From the NCBI RefSeq assembly GCF_963663645.1, contig NZ_OY760503.1, positions 2,051,501 through 2,115,500 of the forward strand: DNA of 64,000 bases, written 5' to 3'. Source of the stretch: an uncultured Trichococcus sp. Its GTDB lineage: Bacteria; Bacillota; Bacilli; Lactobacillales; Aerococcaceae. Below, piece by piece: positions 36,134-46,004 of this stretch (its first letter is position 1; each line of letters starts with the position of its first letter). Below the pieces are notes generated by a model, which was not told where the DNA came from, did not search any database, and saw nothing but the letters and a program-made list of their open reading frames with translations. The position numbers and the translations under genes were made by a program.

Positions 36134-38782
36134 ATGTCTAAAGCAGACGCAATGCCGACAAAGTATCAACCCCAGCAAGTAGAATCTGGGAAATATCAGA
36201 AATGGGTGGAAGCAGGGCTGTTCAAGCCTAGCGGAGACAAGAGCAAAAAACCGTATTCGATCGTGATTCCGCCTCCGAACGTAACCGGAAGACTGCATTT
36301 GGGCCATGCCTGGGATGTGACGCTGCAGGATATGCTGATCCGCCAAAAACGCATGCAAGGATTCGATACGTTGTGGTTGCCGGGTATGGACCATGCCGGC
36401 ATCGCCACCCAAGCCAAAGTTGAAGCGAAACTGGCCGAGGACGGGCTTACCCGTTATGACCTGGGCCGCGAAGCCTTCGTCGACAAGGTTTGGGAATGGA
36501 AAGAGGACTACGCAAGCGTCATCCGCGAGCAATGGGGAAAAATGGGCATTTCCGTAGATTATGACCGTGAGCGATTCACGCTGGATGATGGTTTGTCGGA
36601 TGCGGTCCGCAAAGTCTTCGTCGGCTTGTACGAAAAAGGCTTGATCTACCGCGGAGCTTACATCATCAACTGGGATCCCAAAGCGAAAACGGCCTTATCC
36701 GATATTGAAGTCATCCATAAGGACGTTCAGGGCGCCTTCTATCATTTCCGCTATCCGATGACGGATGGCTCGGGCTACTTGGAGTTGGCGACTACCCGTC
36801 CGGAAACCATGTTGGGGGATACTGCCATTGCGGTTCATCCGGAAGATGAAAGATATCAGCAGTTCATCGGCAAGACCGTGACGCTGCCGCTAGTGAACCG
36901 TGAAATCCCAGTCATTGCGGATGATTATGTCGAGATGGACTTCGGGACCGGTGTCGTAAAAATCACACCGGCCCATGACCCGAATGACTTTGAAGTCGGT
37001 TTGCGTCATGATTTGCCGCAAGTGAATGTCATGAACGATGATGCGACGATGAACGAAGCAGCCGGAAAATACGCAGGCATGGACCGTTTTGCAGCGCGCA
37101 AAGCGATCGTAAAAGATATGGAAGAACTGGGCTTTTTGGTCAAAATTGAGGAAATGACCCACAGTGTCGGACATTCGGAACGCACAAACGTTGTTGTGGA
37201 ACCGCGCATCTCGACGCAATGGTTCGTCAAAATGCAGCCATTGGCTGAGCGTGCGGTCGGAAACCAATCGACAGAAGAAAAAGTTTCCTTCTATCCGGAA
37301 CGATTTGAAAATACTTTCCTGACTTGGATGGGCAACGTCCATGACTGGGTCATCTCCCGTCAATTGTGGTGGGGACATCAAATCCCGGCCTGGTACCATA
37401 AGGAAACCGGCGAAATGTACGTAGGCATGGAGGCTCCGAGCGACAGCGAAAACTGGACGCAGGATGAGGATGTCCTGGATACATGGTTCAGTTCGGCGCT
37501 TTGGCCGTTCTCGACGATGGGCTGGCCGGATGAAGATGCGGAAGATTTCAAACGGTATTTCCCTACCAGCACTTTGGTGACCGGATATGACATCATCTTC
37601 TTCTGGGTAAGCCGGATGATCTTCCAGAGTCTGGAGTTCACGGAAAAGCGTCCGTTTGAGAATGTGCTGATCCATGGTCTGATCCGTGACGAGCAAGGAC
37701 GCAAGATGAGCAAATCGCTCGGGAACGGGATCGATCCGATGGAAGTAGTCGAAAAATACGGGGCGGATGCCTTGCGTTGGTTCTTGGCCAACGGTTCCGC
37801 ACCTGGTCAGGATGTCCGCTTCAGCTATGAGAAGATGGACGCATCCTGGAACTTCATCAACAAAATCTGGAACGCCAGCCGTTACGTGCTGCTTAATTTG
37901 GAAGATCTGACTTTCGACGCTATCGACATTTCAGGGGAAAAGACGATCGCAGATAAATGGATCCTTTCCAGCTTGAACAAGACCATCACAAAAGTGACGG
38001 ACCTGTTCGAAAAGTTTGAGTTCGGGGAAGCCGGCCGCTTGTTGTACCGTTTCATCTGGGATGATTACTGCGACTGGTATATCGAAATGTCCAAAGAAGT
38101 TCTGCAAGGTGAAAACGAAGCGGCAAAACAGACAACCCGCAGCATTTTGGCTTATGTTTTGGATAACGTGTTGCGCTTGTTGCATCCGGTCATGCCGTTC
38201 GTCACCGAGGAAATCTGGCAGAATGTACCGCATCAAGGCGCTTCCATCGTGACGGCAGCCTATCCGGTAGCGGATGACAGCTATATCGATGAAGCCGCTG
38301 AAGAAGCGATGGAAAAACTGATCGAACTGATCCGCGGCGTCCGCAATGTCCGCGCTGAAATGAACACACCTTTATCCAAGAAAGTCCCGATGCAATTGAA
38401 AGTGAATGACGATGCGACCGAAGCGATTTTCCGCGCCAACGAATCGTACATCTTCCGCTTCTGCAATCCGGATACACTGGAAATCAGCCAACATATCCAG
38501 GCAGCCAGCGACGCTGTCACCGCGGTTTTCTCAGGTGGAGAGGTGTATATGCCGTTGGCCGGTCTGATCAAATTGGAAGATGAGATTTCCCGTCTCGAGA
38601 AAGAAGCGGAGAAACTGACCAAAGAAGTCGACCGTGTGGAAAGCAAATTGAATAACGAAAAATTCGTCAGCAAAGCCCCGCAGGCTGTAATCGACGGGGA
38701 GAAACAAAAAGGAACGGAATACCGCGAAAAATTGGCGGCCGTGGAAGAACGCATCGCTGCTTTAAAAGACCAATTAGCGTAA
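36134..38782 (+). CDS. valS: Valine--tRNA ligase
   Basis: Charges tRNA-Val. HIGH as HLGH (residues 55-58), KMSKS at 524-528, an editing domain between them, and the C-terminal coiled coil typical of ValS ([20 protein letters not shown]). 882 residues, full length. Start at ATG 36134 after GAGAGGAAG. folC follows after 90 bases with a hairpin between. Confidence 0.98.
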   Translation: MSKADAMPTKYQPQQVESGKYQKWVEAGLFKPSGDKSKKPYSIVIPPPNVTGRLHLGHAWDVTLQDMLIRQKRMQGFDTLWLPGMDHAGIATQAKVEAKLAEDGLTRYDLGREAFVDKVWEWKEDYASVIREQWGKMGISVDYDRERFTLDDGLSDAVRKVFVGLYEKGLIYRGAYIINWDPKAKTALSDIEVIHKDVQGAFYHFRYPMTDGSGYLELATTRPETMLGDTAIAVHPEDERYQQFIGKTVTLPLVNREIPVIADDYVEMDFGTGVVKITPAHDPNDFEVGLRHDLPQVNVMNDDATMNEAAGKYAGMDRFAARKAIVKDMEELGFLVKIEEMTHSVGHSERTNVVVEPRISTQWFVKMQPLAERAVGNQSTEEKVSFYPERFENTFLTWMGNVHDWVISRQLWWGHQIPAWYHKETGEMYVGMEAPSDSENWTQDEDVLDTWFSSALWPFSTMGWPDEDAEDFKRYFPTSTLVTGYDIIFFWVSRMIFQSLEFTEKRPFENVLIHGLIRDEQGRKMSKSLGNGIDPMEVVEKYGADALRWFLANGSAPGQDVRFSYEKMDASWNFINKIWNASRYVLLNLEDLTFDAIDISGEKTIADKWILSSLNKTITKVTDLFEKFEFGEAGRLLYRFIWDDYCDWYIEMSKEVLQGENEAAKQTTRSILAYVLDNVLRLLHPVMPFVTEEIWQNVPHQGASIVTAAYPVADDSYIDEAAEEAMEKLIELIRGVRNVRAEMNTPLSKKVPMQLKVNDDATEAIFRANESYIFRFCNPDTLEISQHIQAASDAVTAVFSGGEVYMPLAGLIKLEDEISRLEKEAEKLTKEVDRVESKLNNEKFVSKAPQAVIDGEKQKGTEYREKLAAVEERIAALKDQLA

Positions 38783-38801
38783 TGAGTGAATCGAATTGAA
38801 C

Positions 38802-38847
38802 AAGAAGAACCCTATTGGCAAGTTCCTTTGTAGATAGGGTTCTTCTT
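38802..38847 (+). terminator. 14-bp perfect hairpin between valS and folC
   Basis: 38802-38815 pairs perfectly with 38834-38847 around an 18-base loop. No T-run follows, so it is at best a weak terminator or a processing/stability element. Confidence 0.5.
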
Positions 38848-38872
38848 AAATAGAAATGGAGTGAAGAGGTAG

Positions 38873-40183
38873 ATGTTTGCAACTTATGAAGAGGCGATGG
38901 AATGGATCCATACCCGCAAAGGCATGGGCCCTAAGCCTGGAATAGTCCGGATGAAATGGTTGATGGAAAAAATGGACCATCCGGAGCGCAAATTCAGATC
39001 CATCCATATTGCCGGAACAAACGGGAAAGGGTCGAATGTTGCATACTTAAGAAGCCTGTTCATGGCGGCTGGCTATACGGTGGGAACCTTCACCTCGCCG
39101 CATATCGTCAGTTTCAATGAAAGAATCAGCGTGAATGGAGCGAACATCCCCGATGAAGACGTACTGGAGCAAGCGAACATTCTGCATGCACTCTACGAGG
39201 AAATCAGCCTGACGGATATGGGTCCGCTGACGGAGTTCGAAGTGGTGACCGCCATGATGTTCTCCTACTTTGGTTCCCACCCTTGCGATGTCGTATTGTT
39301 GGAAGTCGGCCTGGGCGGGCTGTACGACAGCACGAATGTTGCCGAACCGGACTTGTCACTCATCACAACGATAGGCAAAGACCACAGCAATATCCTTGGG
39401 GATAGCCTTGCGGAGATTGCCTATCAGAAAGCCGGCATCATCAAGCAAGGGACGCCTGTTATCATCGGAAGATTGCCTGAAGAGGCTTTGTCGGTGATGC
39501 GGGACACTGCAGAAAAAAAGGCGGCACCTTTGTATGCATTCGGCCCGGACTTCAGCATCGCCAATTGGCGTGAGGGTTCCGATTACCATGAAGTCTTTGA
39601 TTTCTCGTCTCCGTTGGGCAGCTTCGAAAACCTTGAAATCGCACTGATGGGTGGCCATCAAGTCGACAATGCGGCTACAGCGCTGCAGGCTTTCTTGCTG
39701 TTCTGCAAAAAATATGCTTTAACCTATTCGGAGACCACAATCAAAACCGGGTTGTTGGGGACGGCTTGGCCGGTCCGGATGGAGATCGTTTCGCAAAAAC
39801 CGTTCATCATGCTGGATGGTGCCCACAATATCCCGGCTATGGAAGTGCTGACTGAAGCGATCAAGAAGAAGTTCTCGGAAAAAGACATCACCATCCTGTT
39901 GGCGGCTTTGGCGGATAAAGACTTGGAGGAAATGGGCCGGTTGATCAAGTCGATTCCCGGCAGCAAACTGCACGTGACCAGCTTCGATTTCCCGAGGGCA
40001 GCATCGGTCAAGGGACTGTGCGAGCGGATGGGCGTATCAGAAGCTGCAGCCTATGAAGATTGGCGCTTTGCGATCGATGATCTGAAAGCGAAGCAATCGG
40101 AAGAGGGCATGTTATTGATTACAGGCTCGTTGTATTTCCTTTCCGAAGTGAGACATTATTTATTAAAGGATAAGGAGTTTTGA
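38873..40183 (+). CDS. folC: Bifunctional folylpolyglutamate synthase/dihydrofolate synthase
   Basis: Mur-ligase-like enzyme adding glutamate to dihydropteroate and tetrahydrofolates. P-loop GTNGKGS near residue 47-53, the family motif FTSPHIVSFNERI, and DGAHNIPA in the C-terminal domain. 436 residues. No other folate gene is nearby. The HAD gene starts 1 base after its stop. Confidence 0.95.
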   Translation: MFATYEEAMEWIHTRKGMGPKPGIVRMKWLMEKMDHPERKFRSIHIAGTNGKGSNVAYLRSLFMAAGYTVGTFTSPHIVSFNERISVNGANIPDEDVLEQANILHALYEEISLTDMGPLTEFEVVTAMMFSYFGSHPCDVVLLEVGLGGLYDSTNVAEPDLSLITTIGKDHSNILGDSLAEIAYQKAGIIKQGTPVIIGRLPEEALSVMRDTAEKKAAPLYAFGPDFSIANWREGSDYHEVFDFSSPLGSFENLEIALMGGHQVDNAATALQAFLLFCKKYALTYSETTIKTGLLGTAWPVRMEIVSQKPFIMLDGAHNIPAMEVLTEAIKKKFSEKDITILLAALADKDLEEMGRLIKSIPGSKLHVTSFDFPRAASVKGLCERMGVSEAAAYEDWRFAIDDLKAKQSEEGMLLITGSLYFLSEVRHYLLKDKEF

Positions 40184-40184
40184 G

Positions 40185-40844
40185 ATGCGTAAAAAAGCGG
40201 TCATTTTTGATATGGATGGACTGATGTTCGATACGGAAGCGTTGGGCTACCAGGCGCAGGGCGAATTGGCGGAAGAGCTTGCCTTGCCGATAGCGTTCGA
40301 CTTCGACTATTACCTGAAACAAGTAGGTCGATCCGATAAGGATGTGATGCCCGAATTGGCATCCGACTTCGGCGACGCTGAACTGGCGGAACGATTCCTG
40401 CGAAAAATGAAGAAGAGACAGACCGATATCGCCTCCGAACAGGGGCTTCCGATTAAAAAAGGCCTGTATGATCTGCTGGCCTTTCTGAAGGAGGAGGGCG
40501 TGGTGTGCGTCGTTGCTTCCAGCAGCCGAAGGAGAGAAGTCAGCTTCTACCTCGAATTGGCTGATATTTCGCAGTATTTCCGCTACCAAGTCTGCGGGGA
40601 TGAAGTGTCCTTCGCCAAACCGGATCCGGAAATTTTCCTGAGCGCCTGGAAACCCCTCGGCATTCCGAAAGAGGACTGTCTGATCTTGGAAGATTCGCTT
40701 AATGGCATTCGTGCAGCCTATGACGCGGGCATTGAAGTGATCATGATCCCGGATCTGATCGTTCCCGATGACGAAGCGAAAGCAAAAACAACTGCCATTT
40801 TGCCGGACCTGCACGCGGTCATGGATTGGCTGAAAGAGAATTAA
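40185..40844 (+). CDS. HAD-superfamily hydrolase, subfamily IA (beta-PGM-like)
   Basis: Phosphatase or phosphomutase-type protein, 219 residues. HAD motif I is DMDGLMFD (nucleophile Asp10, general acid Asp12), motif II VASSS, motif III lysine in KPDPEIF and motif IV LEDSLNG. A helical cap lies at about 18-85. The substrate cannot be told from sequence. Coupled to folC, so folate-pathway or general nucleotide/sugar phosphate clean-up are both possible. Confidence 0.88.
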   Translation: MRKKAVIFDMDGLMFDTEALGYQAQGELAEELALPIAFDFDYYLKQVGRSDKDVMPELASDFGDAELAERFLRKMKKRQTDIASEQGLPIKKGLYDLLAFLKEEGVVCVVASSSRRREVSFYLELADISQYFRYQVCGDEVSFAKPDPEIFLSAWKPLGIPKEDCLILEDSLNGIRAAYDAGIEVIMIPDLIVPDDEAKAKTTAILPDLHAVMDWLKEN

Positions 40845-40903
40845 CCTGTTCCGCCCCTTCCTGCGTATCTATTGAGTAGACGGAAGGAAAGGGGTAAAAC
40901 AGG

Positions 40904-41593
40904 ATGGTGCAAGAAACAAATCTGCTGATGGAGGTTCCGAAAGCCTCGCGCCCGCGTGAAAGATTGGATCAATTCGGAGAAAAAGCCCTGGCGACGCATG
41001 AATTATTGGCGATCATTCTGCGGACGGGCCCGAGGGACAGCAATGTCATGCAGCTGGCGTTACGGGTGCTGAATGAGTTCGAAGATCTGCATTCCTTGAA
41101 GATGGCCTCGCTGGAAGATTTGACTGCGATCCACGGAATCGGCCGAACCAAAGCGATCGAAATCAAGGCCTGTGTCGAATTGGGAGTCCGCGTAGCCAAT
41201 GCGACGCAGTTGAAGAGCGGAACGATCACCTCTACGCAAAGCGCAGGAACACTTTTGCAGAAAGAGATGCGCGATCTCCAGCAAGAGCACGTGGTGGCTG
41301 TCTATCTGAACACAAAGAACGAAATCATCAAGAAGAAGACGATTTTCATCGGCAGTCTGAACAGTTCGGTCGCGCATCCGCGCGAGATTTTCCGTGAGGC
41401 GGTAAGGTTTGCAGCGGCGCGGATCATCCTTGCGCACAATCATCCTTCCGGGAACCCCGATCCCTCGGAAGCTGATCTGGTCTTTACCCGCAGGATGGTG
41501 GAATGTGGGGAAATGATGGGGATCGAGATACTCGACCATTTCATCATCGGGGTCGATGACTATCTCAGCCTGAGGGAATACGGCATCATTTAG
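40904..41593 (+). CDS. radC: RadC family JAB/MPN protein
   Basis: 229 residues: N-terminal helix-hairpin-helix region (LTAIHGIGRTKA) and C-terminal JAB1/MPN+ metal site (HNHPSGNPDPSEAD). Named for DNA repair but not shown to be needed for it in several bacteria; role uncertain. Same place before mreB as in Bacillus. Confidence 0.94.
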   Translation: MVQETNLLMEVPKASRPRERLDQFGEKALATHELLAIILRTGPRDSNVMQLALRVLNEFEDLHSLKMASLEDLTAIHGIGRTKAIEIKACVELGVRVANATQLKSGTITSTQSAGTLLQKEMRDLQQEHVVAVYLNTKNEIIKKKTIFIGSLNSSVAHPREIFREAVRFAAARIILAHNHPSGNPDPSEADLVFTRRMVECGEMMGIEILDHFIIGVDDYLSLREYGII

Positions 41594-41649
41594 CCTCAGA
41601 TTCCGCAACTGTTTCCGCAGACGGAAATGAAAATTTGATGGCAAAAAAC

Positions 41650-41678
41650 TTGCAATATCGGAAAAGCTGATATATCAT
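41650..41678 (+). promoter_or_regulatory. Promoter of the second cold-shock gene
   Basis: TTGCAA (41650-41655), a 17-bp spacer and TATCAT (41673-41678). It gives a leader of about 100 bases. Confidence 0.65.
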
Positions 41679-41784
41679 AATGTTAGTGTTTTTGTTTGGT
41701 AAAGAAAAGATTGTCATGAACATTCCTATCGTACCAAAAGCAAGAATAACAATTTAGAGTGCTTTGCACGAGGAGGAATTTTTC

Positions 41785-41985
41785 ATGGAAAAAGGAACAG
41801 TAAAATGGTTTAACGCAGAAAAAGGCTTTGGATTTATCGAACGCGAAAGCGGAGATGACGTATTCGTACATTTCTCAGCTATCTTAGGCGACGGATTCAA
41901 GTCATTGGAAGAAGGACAAGCCGTTTCATTCGAAATCGTTGAGGGTAACCGTGGAGCACAAGCTGCCAACGTTGAAAAAATCTAA
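41785..41985 (+). CDS. cspA: Cold-shock protein CspA family (copy 2)
   Basis: 66 residues, start at ATG 41785 after GAGGAGGAA (an in-frame ATG at 41764 precedes the ribosome site). RNP1 KGFGFIER and RNP2 DVFVHF are intact. It is close to the copy at 18247, differing mostly in the middle. Own promoter, long leader and terminator. Confidence 0.96.
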   Translation: MEKGTVKWFNAEKGFGFIERESGDDVFVHFSAILGDGFKSLEEGQAVSFEIVEGNRGAQAANVEKI

Positions 41986-42006
41986 TTTATCTTAACTTAA
42001 TCGATC

Positions 42007-42038
42007 AAAAGGCCCGGGACACTGTCTCGGGCCTTTTT
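42007..42038 (+). terminator. Terminator after the second cold-shock gene
   Basis: GGCCCGGGA/TCTCGGGCC stem with a 5-base loop and TTTTT. The rest of the gap to mreB (42040-42294) holds an extended -10 (TGG then TAAAAT at 42230-42235) and nothing else I recognise. Confidence 0.9.
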
Positions 42039-42294
42039 AAATGCCGGATGTCCTATGTTCGTCCGGAAACTCCGGTCTGCCGGAATGTCCACTGTGAATT
42101 GTGCAAACATATTGTGTCAATTAGGATAAATAATTGGCGGCAGTATTACTGATCGACGGCATTCCTGTCAAATTGATTAATTCTTTCTTTTGTTTGTTAC
42201 ATTGGTGTTTTTCTTGTTCCGGTTTGTGGTAAAATAGAAAAGAATTTGTTTGTGGGAGAGTTTGTAGTCAATCAGACGGAAGGATGAGAAGTAC

Positions 42295-43317
42295 TTGGTA
42301 AGTTTGAATTTTAAGGGTAAGAACATCGGAATTGATTTAGGTACGGCCAATACGATCGTCTTCATAGCAGGCAAGGGCATTGTGATCAGAGAACCTTCTG
42401 TCGTCGCCAAAAATATCCATACGGGAGAAATTCTGTCCGTTGGGGAAGAGGCTTTCCAGATGCTCGGCAGGACACCCGGCACCATCGTGGCATCCCGCCC
42501 GATGAAAGAAGGCGTCATTGCGGATTATGATACAACTGTCGCAATGATGAAATATTTCATCAAAAAAGCGACTGGAAATGCATTCATCAAACCATACGTG
42601 ATGGTCTGCGTACCGAGTGGTGTGACGGAAGTCGAGAAGCGGGCAGTTCTTGATGCTACCCGGACAGCCGGCGCCAAAGAAGCTTTCATCATCGAAGAGC
42701 CTTTCGCTGCCGCAGTGGGTGCGGGTCTTCCGGTGCACGCGCCTACAGGCAACATGGTGGTGGACATCGGTGGCGGGACGACCGATGTGGCGACCATTTC
42801 GCTCGGAGGAATCGTTACGAGCCGCTCCAGTACAGCTGGTGGCGATCGCATGGATGAGGCGATCATTCAATTCATACGCAAAAAGTACGGTCTGTTGATC
42901 GGCGAACGGACTGCCGAAGATATCAAAATAACGATCGGCTGTGCCGATATCGAAAAGGCGGCTTCCTACGGCTCGATGGAAATAAGGGGCCGGGATATGG
43001 TGAACGGCCTGCCCAAGACTTTGGAGATCCATGCCAAGGATGTGGCGGTTGCGATCCATGATGTGGTCGAGAACATCATCCTTTCCGTGAGGGAAGTGCT
43101 GGAAGAGACCCCTCCCGAAATATCGGCTGACGTCATCGATCATGGCATCGTTCTTACAGGCGGCGGCGCTCTTCTGAAAAACATCGCTGAAGTCATTTCG
43201 GCGGAAGCGGAAGTCCCCGTATTTATCGCCAACGATCCATTGGATTGCGTCTCGATCGGAACAGGCGAAACATTGAAGAATATCAACGTGTACAAGCGTA
43301 AAAATTTTAGACAGTAA
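42295..43317 (+). CDS. mreB: Rod-shape-determining protein MreB
   Basis: Actin-like filament that guides lateral wall synthesis. The start is TTG at 42295 after GGAAGGATGAG; no in-frame ATG fits. Phosphate and nucleotide motifs [18 protein letters not shown] and TGGGALL are intact. 340 residues, normal. First gene of mreBCD. Confidence 0.96.
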   Translation: MVSLNFKGKNIGIDLGTANTIVFIAGKGIVIREPSVVAKNIHTGEILSVGEEAFQMLGRTPGTIVASRPMKEGVIADYDTTVAMMKYFIKKATGNAFIKPYVMVCVPSGVTEVEKRAVLDATRTAGAKEAFIIEEPFAAAVGAGLPVHAPTGNMVVDIGGGTTDVATISLGGIVTSRSSTAGGDRMDEAIIQFIRKKYGLLIGERTAEDIKITIGCADIEKAASYGSMEIRGRDMVNGLPKTLEIHAKDVAVAIHDVVENIILSVREVLEETPPEISADVIDHGIVLTGGGALLKNIAEVISAEAEVPVFIANDPLDCVSIGTGETLKNINVYKRKNFRQ

Positions 43318-43363
43318 GCATAATGAATATAATTGAAAGTGATGTACGAAATGAGGTGTCAAT

Positions 43364-44218
43364 GTGAATCAGTTTTTTAACAATAAAAAATTGATTATCC
43401 TATTGATCAGTGTAATCACCTTTATCAGCTTGATAGCATATTCTCTCACCAACAACAGAGAAGATACATCGGTACCGCAACAAGTGGGGAACGATGTGAC
43501 AGGCTCCATTGCGAGAATATTTTCTAAACCGGCGGAAGTAGTGGCGAATTTTGTTGATTCAGTCGATAACCTGATGAATACGTATGAAGAAAACCAATCT
43601 TTAAAAAGTAAAATTGATACCGTTTATGAACTGCAAGTGAAAGTCTACAATTTGGAGCAAGAAAATGCACGGATGCAGGAAGAGCTTGAATTAAAGAGCA
43701 CTTTGTCGGAATATGAACAGATCAATGCTTCTGTGGTAGCCCGGAACCCGGATAGTTGGCTGAACCAGATCGTCATCGACAAAGGCTCGCAGGATGGTGT
43801 AGCGGTCGACATGTCGGTGATGGCCGGGAACGGTCTGATCGGCCGAGTATCCGAAGTCAATTCCACCAGCGCGAAAGTCCTCTTGTTGACCACTTCAAAC
43901 GACACGACTAACCGTGTGTCAGCTGAAATCCAGACAGAATCCGGGCCTGTTCATGGCATCGTCAATGGCTATGATGAGAATACGATGATGCTCTCCATGT
44001 CCCAGATTGGCCCCGATGCGGTGATCAATCCTGGCGACAGCGTGGCGACATCCGGATTGGGCGGTGTTTCGCCGAGCGCCTTGTTGATCGGCACCGTCAA
44101 AGAAGTATCCATGGACAGCTACGGTCTCTTCAAACAGGTGACGATCGAGCCGGCCGGAGAGGTTTACAATATCCGGTTCGTGACGGTCATCAAACGGCTG
44201 AGCGGGAGTGGTGAGTAA
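43364..44218 (+). CDS. mreC: Rod-shape-determining protein MreC
   Basis: Bitopic protein, GTG start, 284 residues. Membrane helix at about 9-28, coiled coil at about 65-105, then two beta-barrel domains (family stretch DKGSQDGVAVDMSVMAGNG). Links MreB to extracellular PBPs and elongasome enzymes. Its TAA overlaps the mreD ATG by one base. Confidence 0.94.
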   Translation: MNQFFNNKKLIILLISVITFISLIAYSLTNNREDTSVPQQVGNDVTGSIARIFSKPAEVVANFVDSVDNLMNTYEENQSLKSKIDTVYELQVKVYNLEQENARMQEELELKSTLSEYEQINASVVARNPDSWLNQIVIDKGSQDGVAVDMSVMAGNGLIGRVSEVNSTSAKVLLLTTSNDTTNRVSAEIQTESGPVHGIVNGYDENTMMLSMSQIGPDAVINPGDSVATSGLGGVSPSALLIGTVKEVSMDSYGLFKQVTIEPAGEVYNIRFVTVIKRLSGSGE

Positions 44219-44742
44219 TGGTGCAGAACAGATCTTTGCATCACACTTATTTCATCCCGGTGATGCTTTACTTGCTTTTGATCTTGGACGGCTTTTTGAT
44301 CAACGCCTTTCCGGGGCAGTTTGTCAGTGAAGAGTATATCCTTGTGCCGCACTTGGCGCTGTTCGGGTTCGTGCTTTTTTCCTACTATTTCCCGAAGCAG
44401 CCGATGCAGTTGTACGCGATTCTGTTCGGCCTGCTGTTCGACAGTTATTACAGCGGCATTCTGGGTATTTATGCAGTCGCTTTTTCGGTGATTGTGTACT
44501 TCGTGAAGAAAATGCAGAAATACCTGACGGAAAACGTCTTCGTGTTGGCCTTGTTGTTCATCCTGGCAATCGTAATGGTGGATTCATTCGTTTTTGGCTT
44601 TTACAGTTTGATTGATATTACGCAGCTTGATTTCAGCGCATTCGCTTCAGGGCGTTTGGGACCGACCATTGTGTTGAATATTGTGTTATTCATTGTAATT
44701 TATTATCCATTGTTTAAGTTTGTATCCTGGATGTATGATTAG
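44218..44742 (+). CDS. mreD: Rod-shape-determining protein MreD
   Basis: Integral membrane protein of 174 residues with about five hydrophobic segments; partner of MreC. Assigned by topology, length and its one-base overlap with mreC. Last gene of the operon. Confidence 0.92.
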   Translation: MVQNRSLHHTYFIPVMLYLLLILDGFLINAFPGQFVSEEYILVPHLALFGFVLFSYYFPKQPMQLYAILFGLLFDSYYSGILGIYAVAFSVIVYFVKKMQKYLTENVFVLALLFILAIVMVDSFVFGFYSLIDITQLDFSAFASGRLGPTIVLNIVLFIVIYYPLFKFVSWMYD

Positions 44743-44782
44743 CCAGCATGAGAAATGGATGAGACCTTTTTTAATGAAATGC

Positions 44783-44810
44783 TTGCATTTCCCGATTGCT
44801 GTGGTATTAT
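44783..44810 (+). promoter_or_regulatory. Promoter of the T-box amino-acid transporter operon
   Basis: TTGCAT (44783-44788), a 16-bp spacer and TATTAT (44805-44810) preceded by TGG, an extended -10. Confidence 0.75.
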
Positions 44811-44816
44811 TGTCTT

Positions 44817-45102
44817 AAATTCTAAATGCAATGAAGAGAAAAAGTAACTTTTGACTATTTCCAGAGAGTTTGCGGGTGGTGCGAGCAAACAATAGCAATC
44901 AGTGAAATCACATCTCTGAGCAAGAATGCCGAAAAGACAGTATCCGCTGTCCTCAGTAGGCTGACTCGGTTGTGCCCGTTACAGCACTGACGTTTCAAAC
45001 GGAACGTTATGAGGCGGTTTCTGTGAAGATGCCGCAAAAAAAGGTGGAACCACGACTTCAATCGTCCTTTAACTTTCAGCAGGAAGTTAGAGGGCTTTTT
45101 TT
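44817..45102 (+). ncRNA. T-box riboswitch upstream of the amino-acid transporter, probably histidine
   Basis: T-box AGGTGGAACCACG (45041-45053) and a terminator (45066-45075 with 45084-45093, then T-run). Stem I folds as AGAGA/TCTCT at the base, TGA-CTATT with AATAG...TCA, an AGAGAG motif and the GTTTGC/GCAAAC apical helix; AGTA is present on the 5' side. The specifier loop reads GTGAAATCACA next to the basal helix. Counting one purine before the helix, as in the valS leader, gives CAC (44909-44911, His). ATC (44907-44909, Ile) is the alternative. Confidence 0.85.
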
Positions 45103-45176
45103 ATTGGAAACGGCGTGATGGGGACCACCACAAAAATACGGTAGTAAAAAAGTACACATATATGGAGGAGAAGAAT

Positions 45177-45974
45177 ATGAAAAAATTAGCATTAATGTTG
45201 TTGGCGTCTACAAGTTTATTGGCTGCATGCGGTGGAGGAGCTGCTGAGGATTCTTCTGCAACCGGATCGGAAGATTCAGGGATCAAAGAAACATTGGTGA
45301 TGGGGTTGGACGATACCTTTGCACCGATGGGCTTTAAAGATGAAAGCGGCGAAATCGTCGGTTTCGATGTCGACTTGGCGAAAGAGGTTGCGGAACGCTT
45401 GGATGTGGAAATCACTTTCCAACCGATTGATTGGGCAATGAAGGAAACCGAATTGGCTTCAGGGAACATCGACATGATCTGGAATGGCTATACGATCACG
45501 GAAGAGCGCAAAGAGAAAGTGTTGTTCACAGAACCTTATCTGAACAACAGCCAAATCATCGTCACAATGGCGGACAGTGCCATCGAAACAAAAGCCGATT
45601 TGGCTGGGAAAGTCGTCGCGACGCAACAAGGATCTGCAGCATTCGATGCCATCAATGCCGACGAAACGGGAATTGCCGCTGAGTTTGATGGGGGCGCGCC
45701 GATTTTGTACCCAACCTTCAACGACGTGTTCAACGACCTGGAAAGCGGCCGCAGTGATGCAATCGTCGTTGACGAAGTGTTGGGCCGTTACACAATGAAA
45801 CTAAAAGGCGAGGAAAAGTTCGCTGTTCTTGCCGATAATTTTGGTGAAGAAGAATACGGTGTGGGTGTCCGCAAGGAAGATGTCGCACTGAAAGAAGCAA
45901 TCGATGCAACGATGAATGACATGCGTGAAGATGGAACCTACGATGAAATCTACGCAACATGGTTCGCTGAATAA
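45177..45974 (+). CDS. Amino-acid ABC transporter binding lipoprotein (copy 1)
   Basis: 265-residue lipoprotein. Start at ATG 45177 after GGAGGAGAAG. Signal peptide with lipobox LAAC (Cys18), then a type 3 solute-binding (SBP_bac_3) fold: GFDVDLAKEV, QPIDWAMKETEL, DMIWNGYTIT and the late motif DGTYDEIYATWF. By its T-box it is likely a histidine (HisXYZ-like) transporter; by sequence alone only polar amino acid can be said. A second binding protein follows after 30 bases. Confidence 0.92.
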   Translation: MKKLALMLLASTSLLAACGGGAAEDSSATGSEDSGIKETLVMGLDDTFAPMGFKDESGEIVGFDVDLAKEVAERLDVEITFQPIDWAMKETELASGNIDMIWNGYTITEERKEKVLFTEPYLNNSQIIVTMADSAIETKADLAGKVVATQQGSAAFDAINADETGIAAEFDGGAPILYPTFNDVFNDLESGRSDAIVVDEVLGRYTMKLKGEEKFAVLADNFGEEEYGVGVRKEDVALKEAIDATMNDMREDGTYDEIYATWFAE

Positions 45975-46004
45975 AAAAAATTGTTTGTTGAGGGGGAAAG
46001 CCGT

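Noticed and set aside
42337-43362. Long open frame antisense to mreB (341 codons)
   Set aside because: No family resemblance and no ribosome site. It is a by-product of codon bias in mreB. The same holds for a 418-codon frame antisense to gshF (55557-56813).
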